A stretch of DNA of 64,000 bases from CALBJU01 sp965247125 (GTDB taxonomy: Bacteria; Bacteroidota; Rhodothermia; Rhodothermales; UBA10348): NCBI GenBank assembly GCA_965247125.1, contig CBDFGO010000001.1, positions 558,001-622,000 on the forward strand, given 5' to 3'. The notes beneath the pieces were generated by a model. That model did no database searches, was not told the DNA's origin, and was given only the letters and a program-made list of their open reading frames with translations. Both the position numbers and the translations under genes were made by a program. The first letter of the stretch is position 1. Each line of letters starts with the position of its first letter. Shown here in pieces: positions 40,860 to 51,260 of this stretch.

Positions 40860-43601
40860 CTAGGCTTCGACGCTCGCGTGCCCAAGAAACTCGCGTAACA
40901 CGTAGTGCAGAGTTCCGCCGTTGCGGTAGTATTCCACTTCAACCGGCGTGTCGAGGCGGCAGTCGGTAATAAACTCAAACGACGAGCCATCCGTCCTCGT
41001 CGCCGTGACTCGGATCTGGCTGAGAGCCTTCACGTCATCGGAGACCGCAACAGAAAACGTCTCTGTGCCATTGAGTCCAAGTGATTCGGCTGTTTGACCG
41101 GTGCTGTATTGGAGCGGTAGGACGCCCATCCCGATCAAGTTCGATCGGTGGATTCGTTCATAGCTTTCAGCAATTGCGACCCGTATTCCGAGGAGCAGAG
41201 TGCCCTTTGCCGCCCAGTCACGACTCGATCCCATTCCGTAATCCTTTCCGGCCAGAACCACCAGCGGTGTGCCGGATTCCTGATATTTCATCGATGCGTC
41301 GAAGATGCTCATCTCCTCGTCGGTCGGGAAGTATGTCGTTACTCCTCCTTCCGTACCGGGACGCAGGTGGTTCTTCATCCGGATGTTGGCGAACGTGCCC
41401 CGCATCATGACCTGATGATTACCGCGGCGCGATCCAAACGAGTTGAAATCGAGGTAGTCGACGTCGTTTTCAAGCAGATATTCAGCTGCAGGCCCGTCTG
41501 GAGCGATGGCTCCGGCTGGAGAAATGTGATCCGTAGTGATTGAATCTCCAACCTTGACGAGAACACGCGCTCCTTCAATACTCGAAATCGACGGAGTTTC
41601 CGGCGTCAGCTCCATGAAGAATGGCGGTTCTTGAATGTAGGTTGACTCACTGCTCCACTCGTAAATCGAACCCTCAGGGATAGTGATCGCATTCCACGTT
41701 TCGTTGGAATCTTCAATACCGTCGTACTCCTTCCTGAACATTTCCGGAGTGACGCATCGGTTCACGAGCTCACGAATTTCCGCTGAAGTGGGCCAGATAT
41801 CCCGTAAGAAAACCTCGTTGCCCTCCGAATCTTGGCCGAGTGAGTCTTTCGACAGGTCTACATCGACCGTTCCCGCCAGTGCATAGGCAACCACCAGAGG
41901 GGGGGAGGCCAGGTAGTTAGCCTGGACAAGTTGATGAATGCGTCCCTCGAAGTTTCTATTCCCGGAAAGCACACCACTAACAATCAGATCTCCTTCGCGC
42001 ACGGCTTCGTCCGCTGCTTTCGGAAGTGGACCCGAATTTCCGATACAGGTTGTGCATCCGTATCCAACAAGGTTGAATCCCAGCGCGTTCAGGTAGGGCC
42101 ACAGACCTGCCTCATTGAGATACTCCGTCACGACCTTTGATCCAGGTGCGAGACTTGTTTTGACGTACGGCGCCACCTTGAGTCCTCGCTCAACTGCTTT
42201 CTTGGCAACCAGACCGGCGCCGATCATGACAGTAGGATTGGAGGTATTTGTACAACTCGTGATGGCTGCAATGGCCACGTCCCCGTGACGCATCTCTATT
42301 TCATTCCCCGAATCGTCAGAGAACATGCCGGAAGCTGCTAATCGATCCTCGGACAAACCAAATCCATGCGGCCCGGCCGGTCGTCGGAGCGAATCATGAA
42401 ACGCACGTTGCATAGCAGGGAGTTCAATTCGGTCCTGGGGACGTTTGGGTCCCGAAAGACTGGGTACCACCGTTGAAATATCCAATTCGAGTACGTCGAT
42501 AAATTCAGGTTCAGGGGAATCATCCGTCCTGAATAGGCCCTGAGCCTTCGAATAACGGCGAACTGACTCGACCAGCTCCGGATCGCGGCCGGTGCGCGTG
42601 AGGTAGTCGAGGGTTTCCTGATCAATGGGAAAAAATCCCATCGTAGCCCCGTACTCCGGCGACATATTCGCAATGGTAGCCCGATCTGGAATCGTCATAT
42701 TCGAGATCCCAGGTCCGAAAAACTCTACAAATTTTCCGACAACTCCGTACTCGCGAAGCTGTTGGGTGACCGTCAGTACGAGGTCGGTGGCCGTAGCGCC
42801 TTCGGCAAGTTCACCTGTCAGGCGGAAGCCCACCACCTCAGGCATGAGCATGAAGATCGGCTGGCCCAGCATCACTGCTTCGGCCTCGATGCCACCCACG
42901 CCCCAACCGACGACTCCCAGGCCGTCAATCATGGTCGTGTGACTGTCGGTGCCGACGAGCGAGTCCGGGTAGTAGACAGTTCTCGAGTCATCTTCTTCCT
43001 TGCTCCAGACACAACGGGCGATGTACTCGAGGTTGACCTGGTGGCAAATTCCACTTGCGGGAGGAACCACCGAAAAGTTGTCGAAAGCATGCTTTCCCCA
43101 ACGAAGGAATTCATACCGCTCAGTGTTCCGATTGAATTCGATGATGGAATTCAGACTCAGTGCCTGATCGTTTCCAAAGGCATCGACCTGGACGGAGTGA
43201 TCGATTACGAGGTGGACTGGAACGCGTGGATTGATTTCATCGGGATCACCGCCCAGCCGTGACATTGCGCTTCGCATAGCGGCGAGGTCCACAATTGCGG
43301 GAACACCCGTGAAGTCCTGCAGCAACACGCGGGCCGGCAGAAATGGAATTTCTACTCTGGCGGGATTCGTTGGGTCATAGTTGGCGAGTTTCTCAACGTC
43401 TGCTTTTTCAATGAGAAATCCGTCGCAGTTACGAAGCGCACATTCCAGCAGAACTTTGATTGAGAAGGGCAATCGGTCGATGCCCGGATAGCCCTGGTCG
43501 CGCAGGGCGGAAAGGCTGTATAAATATCCCGTTCCAGATCCTGTATCGAACGTCTGGCGGGTTGAGAAGAGGTCGTTTTTGTTGTCGGGAGCGTTGCTCA
43601 T
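40860..43601 (-). CDS. acnA: Aconitate hydratase A
   Basis: A 913-aa monomeric aconitase/IRP-type enzyme of the TCA cycle. The iron-sulfur cysteines are in GYGCTTCIGNSGPL and SCTNTSNP; other marks are SLVGTDSHTTMIDGLGVVGWGVGGIEAE and DYGMGSSRDWAAKG (swivel domain). The length is usual for the family. It uses a 4Fe-4S cluster to convert citrate to isocitrate. It ends at a strong shared terminator, and its upstream region shows no other gene in the same operon. Confidence 0.96.
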   Translation of the reverse strand: MSNAPDNKNDLFSTRQTFDTGSGTGYLYSLSALRDQGYPGIDRLPFSIKVLLECALRNCDGFLIEKADVEKLANYDPTNPARVEIPFLPARVLLQDFTGVPAIVDLAAMRSAMSRLGGDPDEINPRVPVHLVIDHSVQVDAFGNDQALSLNSIIEFNRNTERYEFLRWGKHAFDNFSVVPPASGICHQVNLEYIARCVWSKEEDDSRTVYYPDSLVGTDSHTTMIDGLGVVGWGVGGIEAEAVMLGQPIFMLMPEVVGFRLTGELAEGATATDLVLTVTQQLREYGVVGKFVEFFGPGISNMTIPDRATIANMSPEYGATMGFFPIDQETLDYLTRTGRDPELVESVRRYSKAQGLFRTDDSPEPEFIDVLELDISTVVPSLSGPKRPQDRIELPAMQRAFHDSLRRPAGPHGFGLSEDRLAASGMFSDDSGNEIEMRHGDVAIAAITSCTNTSNPTVMIGAGLVAKKAVERGLKVAPYVKTSLAPGSKVVTEYLNEAGLWPYLNALGFNLVGYGCTTCIGNSGPLPKAADEAVREGDLIVSGVLSGNRNFEGRIHQLVQANYLASPPLVVAYALAGTVDVDLSKDSLGQDSEGNEVFLRDIWPTSAEIRELVNRCVTPEMFRKEYDGIEDSNETWNAITIPEGSIYEWSSESTYIQEPPFFMELTPETPSISSIEGARVLVKVGDSITTDHISPAGAIAPDGPAAEYLLENDVDYLDFNSFGSRRGNHQVMMRGTFANIRMKNHLRPGTEGGVTTYFPTDEEMSIFDASMKYQESGTPLVVLAGKDYGMGSSRDWAAKGTLLLGIRVAIAESYERIHRSNLIGMGVLPLQYSTGQTAESLGLNGTETFSVAVSDDVKALSQIRVTATRTDGSSFEFITDCRLDTPVEVEYYRNGGTLHYVLREFLGHASVEA

Positions 43602-43760
43602 GACGATTATCGGTTGGACCCCGAAGGGCCGGTTAAACGAACCTTAAAGATACCGAATTTGTGAAACTGTTATTTTCGCAAAATCGACCATTAGAGACTC
43701 ATAACCCTGATTCTGGTGAATAACGAATGAAGCGATCGACCACTTTCAAGAATTGAATTT

Positions 43761-44561
43761 CTACGGTAACACAGCCCAGATGCGAACCTGTCCGCCAGAT
43801 CCTCCCTCCAATTTGATGGGAGCCACAATCAGGAAGGCACCTACCGCCGGAAGCAGGTCTACGTTAGCAACATTCTCAAGATGATATTTCCCTGAGCCGT
43901 TAATGATGCCGTGGGCCACAAAGTCTCTCGACATTCCGTAGTCGATACTCATGTTATCAATTCCAACGCCTCGAATGGAGCGCGTGTCGATGAGAAAACG
44001 AGCGGACTCCTCAGAAAAGCCGGGAAAGTGCATGCGCCCGTCTTGATCTGCGTTCTTGTAAGCGGTGACATCGTCCCACTTGGAGCCCCATCCTGTATTC
44101 AGCAGCACGACAGCACCAGCCGGTATTTCTCCGTTGATGTCTTCCCAATCCTGGAGGTCCTTAACGCTGAGCAGATAATCTGGATCTTGTGCTGCCTGTT
44201 CCGAGATGTCAACTACGACAGCCGGCCCAAACAAATCTTCTGCGCTCAACTCATCCACTGTCGGCAGATGGTCTCCGCCGTGAATGGGTGCGTCCAGGTG
44301 GGTTCCAAAGTGCTCCGGGACAGAATACCGGCCCATGATGGTTTTTCCCGAAGGATGGGAAGCTACCGTTTCGTATACAAAAGGAGTGGAATCACCAGCC
44401 CAGAACGGGGCTGTCATGCTGACGGTGTGTGTCATGTCAACGAGCTCATGATCGCTCAGGAGGTCGACAGTCAGCGCGCCAGGCGCATTTTCCGATTGGC
44501 ACCCCATATTCAAGCTGGTGAGCACAATAATCGAGGCGAGTGTGGATCTGGATGGAGACAT
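43761..44561 (-). CDS. Cyclase-family metal hydrolase, predicted lipoprotein
   Basis: A 266-aa member of the kynurenine formamidase/cyclase family. The metal-binding pattern HFGTHLDAPIHG is present near residues 86-97, with a second His and Glu later (FVAHGIINGSGKYHLEN). The N-terminus has a lipobox (LNMGC), so it should be anchored on the outside of the inner membrane or on the outer membrane. It hydrolyses an amide or lactone, but the substrate cannot be inferred. It is divergent from the next lipoprotein with a 56-bp shared promoter region. Confidence 0.85.
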   Translation of the reverse strand: MSPSRSTLASIIVLTSLNMGCQSENAPGALTVDLLSDHELVDMTHTVSMTAPFWAGDSTPFVYETVASHPSGKTIMGRYSVPEHFGTHLDAPIHGGDHLPTVDELSAEDLFGPAVVVDISEQAAQDPDYLLSVKDLQDWEDINGEIPAGAVVLLNTGWGSKWDDVTAYKNADQDGRMHFPGFSEESARFLIDTRSIRGVGIDNMSIDYGMSRDFVAHGIINGSGKYHLENVANVDLLPAVGAFLIVAPIKLEGGSGGQVRIWAVLP

Positions 44562-44617
44562 TGAAGTAGGTTCGCGTTATGACATGGAATGTGTGAAAAT
44601 AAGACCGACGGATAGAG

Positions 44618-45535
44618 ATGATCAGCAGAAGGATACATTTTATTCTGGTGCTCCCAATGGCGTTCGCCATGGCAGCCTGTACGGCAGACGAGCATTCAGA
44701 GCCCGAAAGTGAATCGTCTGGGATTACGGTGGAAATATTCGCTCCGGGAAACGTCAATTCGACCTGGCCGGAATTTGGGATATCTTTTTCCGTGACTGGA
44801 GATACGGTCTACTATAATCGCGCGAACGTGAACCGGACCGGTCTGGCTATCATGCGCTCCATTCGGACAGAGGGGGAGTGGAAGATCCCGGAAGTGGCTC
44901 CATTTTCAGGGGAGTTTTTTGACATACTGCCATTTGTAGCGTTGGATGGATCAATTTTTTTCAGTTCGAGGCGAATCAATCCAGAAACGAAAGTCGAATC
45001 GTTGGACAACATGTTGTACAGAGACGATGGCTCCGTGATGCGATTGCCGGGCTTGCTCAATTCGGACAGCACCGAAGCCTTTGTCTCCCTGACCTTGGAT
45101 GGTTCGATTGTTTTTGATTCCAATCGAAGTGGGACCAATCAGATGTTGATGTCCCGAATCGAAAATGGCGTTCGACTTGATCCCGAACCGATTCTGATTC
45201 CGGGTGTGCGCGAGCCTGGAAACCCGTTGATCGCGGAGGATGGATCGATGATCGTATTTATCGATGCTGCGGGCGAGAGCTCCGATCTTCACTACAGCTG
45301 TAGAATCGAAGATGGGTGGTCGATCGCGGAACGGCTACCTGAACCCATCAATTCGTCGTACGATGATTTTGCTCCAGCCCGGGACAGAGATGGATTCCTG
45401 TATTTTAGTTCACAGCGTCCGGGCATGGTCCAGACAATGGATGAAAGGAATGAAGGAGCTCCACCGTCAGACATCTATACGTCGAGTCTGAATCTTGCAA
45501 CCTTGTGCGCGGCAGACGAACAGGCGAGTTCATAG
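44618..45535 (+). CDS. PD40-type beta-propeller lipoprotein
   Basis: A 305-aa protein with a lipobox (AMAAC, Cys21) and a propeller of WD40-like PD40 blades: DGSIFFSSRR, DGSIVFDSNRSGTN, DGSMIVFIDAAG, DGFLYFSSQRPG. Such proteins are envelope-associated and often have protein-protein or carbohydrate-related roles. It is convergent with the response regulator, 15 bases away. The function is unknown. Confidence 0.8.
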   Translation: MISRRIHFILVLPMAFAMAACTADEHSEPESESSGITVEIFAPGNVNSTWPEFGISFSVTGDTVYYNRANVNRTGLAIMRSIRTEGEWKIPEVAPFSGEFFDILPFVALDGSIFFSSRRINPETKVESLDNMLYRDDGSVMRLPGLLNSDSTEAFVSLTLDGSIVFDSNRSGTNQMLMSRIENGVRLDPEPILIPGVREPGNPLIAEDGSMIVFIDAAGESSDLHYSCRIEDGWSIAERLPEPINSSYDDFAPARDRDGFLYFSSQRPGMVQTMDERNEGAPPSDIYTSSLNLATLCAADEQASS

Positions 45536-45550
45536 CTCGCGAATTCCCGA

Positions 45551-46198
45551 TCAGGCGTCTGATCCTGGTTCAATAAGTGGAATCAGTCCCCGCTGCAGCG
45601 CATACCGAATGATTTCGGAGTGGTGATGAAAGCCAAGTTTTTTCATCATGTTCGAACGGTGTTTTTCTACCGTGCGCACACTGATGAATAGAAGGTCCTT
45701 GATCTCTGAAGCAGATCTTCCTTCTGCCACTAACTGCAGAATTTCTCGTTCACGTCCGGTTAGCGAATCGTACAGATCAACGGCATCCCCAGCGTCAGAA
45801 AGATACTGGGAGACGGAGGAGCTGAAATACGTACCTCCGTTCAACACGGTATCGATCGCAGTTGCCAGGACTTGGACATCCGAATTTTTAAGCAGGTAAC
45901 CGCGAGCGCCGTAACGGATAGCTCGGGTTACATAGGCCGGGCCGGCGTGCATCGACAGGACAATGATGGCGACGAGCGGATGGTCACGATGCACCCGTCT
46001 GATGACTTCGAGGCCATCCAACTCAGGGATACGGAGATCGATGATCAAAACGTCAGGCTTCAACCGGTTTACTGAGGCAACGGCTTCAACACCGGTCTTG
46101 CATTCATCGATTACTTCATGGTGTGTGTTGCGCTCGATATAAGCACGTACACCTTCTCGGACAAACGGATGGTCTTCTGTTATTGTAATCGTTGCCAT
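45551..46198 (-). CDS. LuxR/NarL-family response regulator
   Basis: The 215-aa protein has a receiver domain with the phosphoacceptor Asp54 (IIDLRIPE), acidic residues near position 8-9, and Lys in GYLLKNS. The C-terminal LuxR helix-turn-helix (about residues 145-205) contains LTGREREILQLVAEGRSASEIK and SVRTVEKHRSNMMKKL. No histidine kinase lies next to it in the window, so it is an orphan regulator here. A signal-responsive transcription factor is the family role. Confidence 0.93.
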   Translation of the reverse strand: MATITITEDHPFVREGVRAYIERNTHHEVIDECKTGVEAVASVNRLKPDVLIIDLRIPELDGLEVIRRVHRDHPLVAIIVLSMHAGPAYVTRAIRYGARGYLLKNSDVQVLATAIDTVLNGGTYFSSSVSQYLSDAGDAVDLYDSLTGREREILQLVAEGRSASEIKDLLFISVRTVEKHRSNMMKKLGFHHHSEIIRYALQRGLIPLIEPGSDA

Positions 46199-46463
46199 GG
46201 CGTGAGACTGGATTGGATAAACGTTTCTCCCCTTACACGTAAAAACGTAAAAACCTTGTCGATCACGACATCGACGATAGAGTCAGCAATCTTAAATAAA
46301 CCATAATAATTTTACTACGCTAATCAGGGGGTGCTAATACGTAAATATACGCAGTCAATTGCACCATTTTTCCACCTTCTTATTCCAAATTCAACTGGCG
46401 ATACCTCAGTCGTAGGGTCGTATACCAGTCCGCTCAGCCACGAAGGGGCTGGATATTCATGAC

Positions 46464-46533
46464 GCACCCGGTAACAGAAACGAAGCGAAGATGACCTCAT
46501 CAATCCTTGGGCGCCAAATCTGTTACCGGGTGC
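46464..46533. ncRNA. Possible structured RNA (long inverted repeat)
   Basis: GCACCCGGTAACAG (46464-46477) is complementary to CTGTTACCGGGTGC (46520-46533) around a 42-base loop that itself has a short GATGA/TCATC pairing. A short T-run follows (TGTATTTTTGG). It sits in the 46199-46607 gap, which otherwise lacks a gene. It could be an ncRNA, a 5' regulatory element of the amidohydrolase, or a terminator-like hairpin. Confidence 0.4.
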
Positions 46534-46607
46534 TGTATTTTTGGAGCTAGTCGTTTTGAGCGGCCGCGCGTACATTTCGGTCTTCTCTGTACTCAACCCA
46601 CCACGAA

Positions 46608-48233
46608 ATGCGACGCCTTCTTTCACTTCTGGTAATTGTTCTTCTCTGTGCACCGGTATTTTCTCAGGACACCGGTGACTTTCCCGATGGTTCAGATGGA
46701 GATGGTCCGTTTGATCGATTGGTAATTCGGGGTGCAACGATGATTGAAGGCTCGGGCGCACCTCCCAGGGGCCCCGTGGATATCGTCATCGTAAACGATC
46801 GGATCGTTGAAATTAGAGGAGTCGGAAATCCAGGTCTACCCATCGATCCGAATCGGCGACCCGCCCCGGGAACGCGAGAAATCGATGCACAAGGCATGTA
46901 TGTTCTGCCAGGATTCATTGACATGCACGGCCATCCTCACACAATGGATTCGGGCCAGGGAGTTCCTCTGGAGTATGTCTTAAAGCTCTGGCTTGCTCAC
47001 GGTATTACTACGTCCCGGGTGGTGGGAGCGAAGGGAGTTGACTGGATTCTGGAGTTGCAGAAGCGGAGCAACGAAAATCGAATTTCCGCGCCTCGGATTT
47101 ATGCCTATCCCTCGTTCGGGCAGGGATCTTCCAGCCCCATCGCGTCGCCGGATGATGCCCGTGAGTGGGTAGCCTGGCTTAAAGACAAGGGGGCAGATGG
47201 CATCAAGTTTTTTGGGGCCGCACCAGAAATCATGACGGCGGCTCTTGAAGAAGCACAAAGACTGGGTCTCCGAGCGACAGAGCACCACGCTCAGCTCGAT
47301 GTTACCCGAATGAATGTCCTGAAAACTGCGAGTTTGGGTTTGACCTCGATGGAGCATTGGTACGGCCTCCCCGAAGCGCTCTTCGAGGACCGAGTGATTC
47401 AGAATTATCCTCTCGATTACAACTACTCCAACGAAGCCGACCGCTTCGGTGAAGCTGGACGACTCTGGAAGCAGGCGGCAAAGCCCTTTTCACCCCATTG
47501 GAATGCGGTGATGGACTCCCTTCTGGCTATGGATTTCACAATAGATCCCACGTTCATCGCCTATCTGGCCAGCCGTGATTTAATGCGTCAAAGCCGAAAT
47601 GACTGGCATGCCATTTATACCATGCCCGCACTCTGGGATTTCTATCGGCCGAGCCGGAATGCCCACGGATCCTACTGGTTCTACTGGACTACCGAAAACG
47701 AGATGGATTGGAAGGAGAATTTCAACTTATGGTTCACCTTTATCAATGAGTACAAAAATCGTGGTGGGAGGGTGACTCTTGGATCCGATTCGGGATATAT
47801 CTACAACCTTTATGGCTTCGGATACATTCAGGAGATGGAGAATATGCGCGAGGCTGGATTCCATCCGCTGGAGGTGATTCGAAGCGCGACCATTATGGGA
47901 GCCGAGGCTCTCGGAAAGGACCATGAGATTGGGACTATTCAAGTGGGGAAAAAAGCAGATCTGGTAATCGTCCCCGAAAATCCTCTACAAAACCTCAAGG
48001 TGTTATACGGAACGGGCTGGTGGCGTCTGAACGATGCCAGTGGGGAAGTAGAGCGCGTGGGTGGCGTCAGGTACACCATCAAGGACGGAATTATTTTCGA
48101 TGCCCGCGGGCTGCTACAGGACGTACGAGATATGGTCGAAGCCCAGAAGGCGGACCACGGAATGCCACCCGGACCCATGCCGATGAAGATCGAAACAGTC
48201 GATGACCTTACTCCTTCAAGAAGAAATCGCTAG
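46608..48233 (+). CDS. Secreted amidohydrolase-family protein
   Basis: A 541-aa amidohydrolase with a signal peptide (MRRLLSLLVIVLLCAPVFSQ). The metal ligands are visible: DMHGHPH (HxH) after residue 100, a Lys/His-containing central region (GIKFF, ATEHHAQL, SMEHW) and a late Asp (GSDSG). Family members hydrolyse amide or ester bonds of cyclic or peptidic compounds; the substrate is unknown. Export suggests breakdown of an external compound. The C-terminal VGKKADLVIV strand is typical of the composite beta domain. Confidence 0.88.
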   Translation: MRRLLSLLVIVLLCAPVFSQDTGDFPDGSDGDGPFDRLVIRGATMIEGSGAPPRGPVDIVIVNDRIVEIRGVGNPGLPIDPNRRPAPGTREIDAQGMYVLPGFIDMHGHPHTMDSGQGVPLEYVLKLWLAHGITTSRVVGAKGVDWILELQKRSNENRISAPRIYAYPSFGQGSSSPIASPDDAREWVAWLKDKGADGIKFFGAAPEIMTAALEEAQRLGLRATEHHAQLDVTRMNVLKTASLGLTSMEHWYGLPEALFEDRVIQNYPLDYNYSNEADRFGEAGRLWKQAAKPFSPHWNAVMDSLLAMDFTIDPTFIAYLASRDLMRQSRNDWHAIYTMPALWDFYRPSRNAHGSYWFYWTTENEMDWKENFNLWFTFINEYKNRGGRVTLGSDSGYIYNLYGFGYIQEMENMREAGFHPLEVIRSATIMGAEALGKDHEIGTIQVGKKADLVIVPENPLQNLKVLYGTGWWRLNDASGEVERVGGVRYTIKDGIIFDARGLLQDVRDMVEAQKADHGMPPGPMPMKIETVDDLTPSRRNR

Positions 48234-48344
48234 AAACCGTGTTCTTACTGTAGTTCGAATCGTAGATTTCGAGGCTCGCGAAAATGGATGGAGTCGTTTC
48301 GCCACCCATTTACTCACTTTCAGGCATTATCTCATCATACAAGT

Positions 48345-49988
48345 ATGTATACAAGGCTTTTAAGCGTGCTGCTGATGCTCGCATTTGTTTCCAACGCGAG
48401 TGCCCGCCAGTACTCGGATTCGTATCCCAAAAATGCGGATATCGATATGCTTGGCTACGTCTTCAATCTCACCTTTTCAGATGAGACAGACTCCATTGAA
48501 GGGGTCACGACGGCGTCGGCGCGCTACCTCGCTGCGGGTCACAGCGAATTGAGATTGGACCTTATCAAACGTTCAGACGGTCTCGACGGAAAAGGAATGA
48601 CTGTCTCCAGAGTAGTGATGGACGACTCGGATCTTTCCTTCCGACACGAAAACGATCAGATTTTTATCGATCTGGGGCGTGATATGCGCGTCAACGAACG
48701 AATCGAAGTGACCGTTCATTATTCGGGCGAATCTGCAGGTGGGCTGAAGATTGGTCCCAACAAGTATGGTGATCGAACTTTTTTCAGCGACAACTGGTCG
48801 TCGAGGGTTCGAAACTGGCTACCGGTAGTAGACCATCCCTCCGACAAGGCGACGACCGAAATGATTGTCGTAGCACCCGGGAAGTATCAGGTGGCATCCA
48901 ATGGTACGATCGTGGAGAGTGCGGATCTGGGCGATGGAACGAGGAGAACCCATTATGTCAATGCCGTTCCAACGGCGACATGGCTTTACTTCGTGGGTGT
49001 GGCGCAGTTTGCCATCCAGCAGGTCGACACCTACGACGGCGTGCCGATTGAGACCTGGGTGTACTGGCAGGATCGAGACGACGGATTCTACGACTTTGCG
49101 GAGCCGTCCAAAAAAGTTCTGGCGTTCTACAGTGATCTGGTCGGCCCGTACGTGAACGACCGATTGGCCAACATCGTGTCGAACGCGACTCCAGGCGGAG
49201 GAATGGAGGCGGCATCGACACCAGCCTATTCCGATCGCTCTGTTTCCGGTACTCGTTCACGACGCTGGCAGCATGTCATTATTCACGAAATCGCACACCA
49301 GTGGTTCGGCAACGCAGTTACGGAATATCATTGGAATGACGTGTGGCTCAGTGAAGGATTCGCGACCTATTACACGTTGCTCTTCCGGCAGCATCTGTAT
49401 GGCCAGGACGACTTCATCCAAGGCCTGAAGGGGGCAAGAAGCTCGGTTGTAAATTTTTACGAGGAGGACTACGATTTTCAGCTCGTGCGGGATTACGTCG
49501 AGGATCTGAACCGCGTTTCGGGATCCATGATGTATGTGAAGGGTGCCTGGACGCTTCACATGCTTCGTGAAATGATAGGCGTGGAGGCATATAACGCAGG
49601 AATCAGGTCGTACTACGCTGAATTCATGAACAAGAATGCTCAGACCGCCGATCTTCGTCGGCACATGGAAGAAGCCTCCGGAGAGGACCTTGAACAACAT
49701 TTTTACCAGTGGCTGTTTCAGGGTGGCATACCCGCACTGAAAGGATCCTGGAGCTTTGAGAGCGGAGAATTGATCATCAAAATCGAGCAGGTTCAGGAGA
49801 CCTACGATTTTGAACTGATGATAGATTTCGAAGTGAAGTTTGCCGACGGAACGAGTGAAGTAACAACTCTGGCCGTTGGTCCGGACGAAGAGATCAAAGG
49901 AGCGAACTCTTTCGAGAAAGAGGTGGTCGATGTGATCATCGATCCATACACGCGTCTTTTGGCGAAATGGACATTTTCCAAAGAGTAG
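48345..49988 (+). CDS. Secreted M1-family metallopeptidase
   Basis: About 547 aa from ATG 48345, giving a clean signal peptide (MYTRLLSVLLMLAFVSNASA); a start at 48288 would add a poor leader. The zinc site is HEIAHQWFGN followed 18 residues later by Glu in WLSEGFATYY. The exopeptidase GGMEAAST motif (GxMEN variant) lies upstream of it. The enzyme removes N-terminal residues from peptides. It is an envelope or secreted protease and stands close behind the amidohydrolase. Confidence 0.92.
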   Translation: MYTRLLSVLLMLAFVSNASARQYSDSYPKNADIDMLGYVFNLTFSDETDSIEGVTTASARYLAAGHSELRLDLIKRSDGLDGKGMTVSRVVMDDSDLSFRHENDQIFIDLGRDMRVNERIEVTVHYSGESAGGLKIGPNKYGDRTFFSDNWSSRVRNWLPVVDHPSDKATTEMIVVAPGKYQVASNGTIVESADLGDGTRRTHYVNAVPTATWLYFVGVAQFAIQQVDTYDGVPIETWVYWQDRDDGFYDFAEPSKKVLAFYSDLVGPYVNDRLANIVSNATPGGGMEAASTPAYSDRSVSGTRSRRWQHVIIHEIAHQWFGNAVTEYHWNDVWLSEGFATYYTLLFRQHLYGQDDFIQGLKGARSSVVNFYEEDYDFQLVRDYVEDLNRVSGSMMYVKGAWTLHMLREMIGVEAYNAGIRSYYAEFMNKNAQTADLRRHMEEASGEDLEQHFYQWLFQGGIPALKGSWSFESGELIIKIEQVQETYDFELMIDFEVKFADGTSEVTTLAVGPDEEIKGANSFEKEVVDVIIDPYTRLLAKWTFSKE

Positions 49989-49994
49989 GTAGCG

Positions 49995-51260
49995 TTGGAC
50001 TTAATCCTTACTGACTTTGATCGAGCACTTCTTGAAGGTGAAAAAGGCCCTGCCTCCAAGATGGCGATGCGCATTCTTCACCGAATGCTCCCGGTCTTCG
50101 GCGTCGACCGATTCATGGATATATCGGCGGCGCATATCGATTCGACGGTGTACATGGGGGTCGCCACCATGGAGTACGCTGAACGCCTGGCCGATCTGGG
50201 GGCGCAGGTCCGAGTGCCGTCTACATTGAATGTGAGCGGCGTGGATGAATTTGGGTGGGAAGATTGGGATGTGCCGACCGATGTGGCTGGAAACGCGATG
50301 CGTCAGATGCGGGCCTACGAATCGATGGGGTGTATGCCGACCTGGACCTGTGCGCCCTATCAAACGGAACACGCTCCCGTATTCGGACAACAGATCGCTG
50401 CCGGAGAGTCGAATGTGATCGGATACTATAATTCTGTGATTGGCGCCCGCACCGAGCGCTATCCAGACCTTTTTGACATCTGCGCGGCCATAACTGGTCG
50501 GGTTCCGGCCGCCGGTCTGCACCTCGACGAAGGGCGCGCGGGCACGACGCTGCTCCGGTTGAAGGGTGTGTCGCGCGCCCTGCAAGAGGACGATGCGTTC
50601 TATCCCGTCCTCGGTCATCTGCTTGGACGAAAAGCGTCAGACGGTATTCCCGTGGTAGAGGGAATGGAAGTCCAACCAAATGAAGATCAACTCAAGGCAG
50701 TTTGTGCCGGCGGAGCATCCGCCGGCGCAATCGCTCTTTTTCATCTTGTCGGAATTACACCGGAGGCACCTACCGTCGAAGCCGCATTTCTTGGTCAAAC
50801 TCCCCAGGATGTCAGGGAAATTGGAATGGACGATTTGAGAGAATCCTATCGGGAGCTGACCACCAGTCACGGAGAAAAACTGAACCTGGTCGTTCTTGGG
50901 AGCCCGCATTTTTCCATTACTGAATTCAAGGCGCTCGCGCCGCTCGTCCAGGGGAAGACGTGCCACAAGGACGTCGAGTTTCTGGTGACGTGCAGCAGGG
51001 CTGTTCGAGCAATCGCCGACCATGTCGGTTTGATCGCCCCTCTCGAGGCATTCGGAGCAAAGATTACGGTCGACACGTGTCCGCTCACCTCGCCGATGCT
51101 TCCACCTCGCATCAAACATCTCATGACCAATTCCGCGAAATACGCCTACTATTCGCCGGGATTGCTGAATGTCGAAGTGACGTATGGCCGCCTTACGGAT
51201 TGTGTCGAATCAGCGATCGCTGGCCTAGTAGAGAGGGATGAGGGAGTATGGAACGCGTAA
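49995..51260 (+). CDS. Aconitase X catalytic (large) subunit
   Basis: The 421-aa protein matches the AcnX large-subunit type, as in cis-3-hydroxy-L-proline dehydratase and related enzymes. Visible features include YESMGCMPTWTCAPYQ, GARTERYPD and HLDEGRAG in the N-terminal half, LVTCSRAV, and TVDTCPLTSPMLPPR near the end. The cysteines fit metal or Fe-S binding. The TTG start at 49995 is taken from the frame; the overlap of 13 bases with the small subunit shows an operon. It dehydrates a hydroxy acid or amino acid; the substrate is not settled by sequence. Confidence 0.88.
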   Translation: MDLILTDFDRALLEGEKGPASKMAMRILHRMLPVFGVDRFMDISAAHIDSTVYMGVATMEYAERLADLGAQVRVPSTLNVSGVDEFGWEDWDVPTDVAGNAMRQMRAYESMGCMPTWTCAPYQTEHAPVFGQQIAAGESNVIGYYNSVIGARTERYPDLFDICAAITGRVPAAGLHLDEGRAGTTLLRLKGVSRALQEDDAFYPVLGHLLGRKASDGIPVVEGMEVQPNEDQLKAVCAGGASAGAIALFHLVGITPEAPTVEAAFLGQTPQDVREIGMDDLRESYRELTTSHGEKLNLVVLGSPHFSITEFKALAPLVQGKTCHKDVEFLVTCSRAVRAIADHVGLIAPLEAFGAKITVDTCPLTSPMLPPRIKHLMTNSAKYAYYSPGLLNVEVTYGRLTDCVESAIAGLVERDEGVWNA

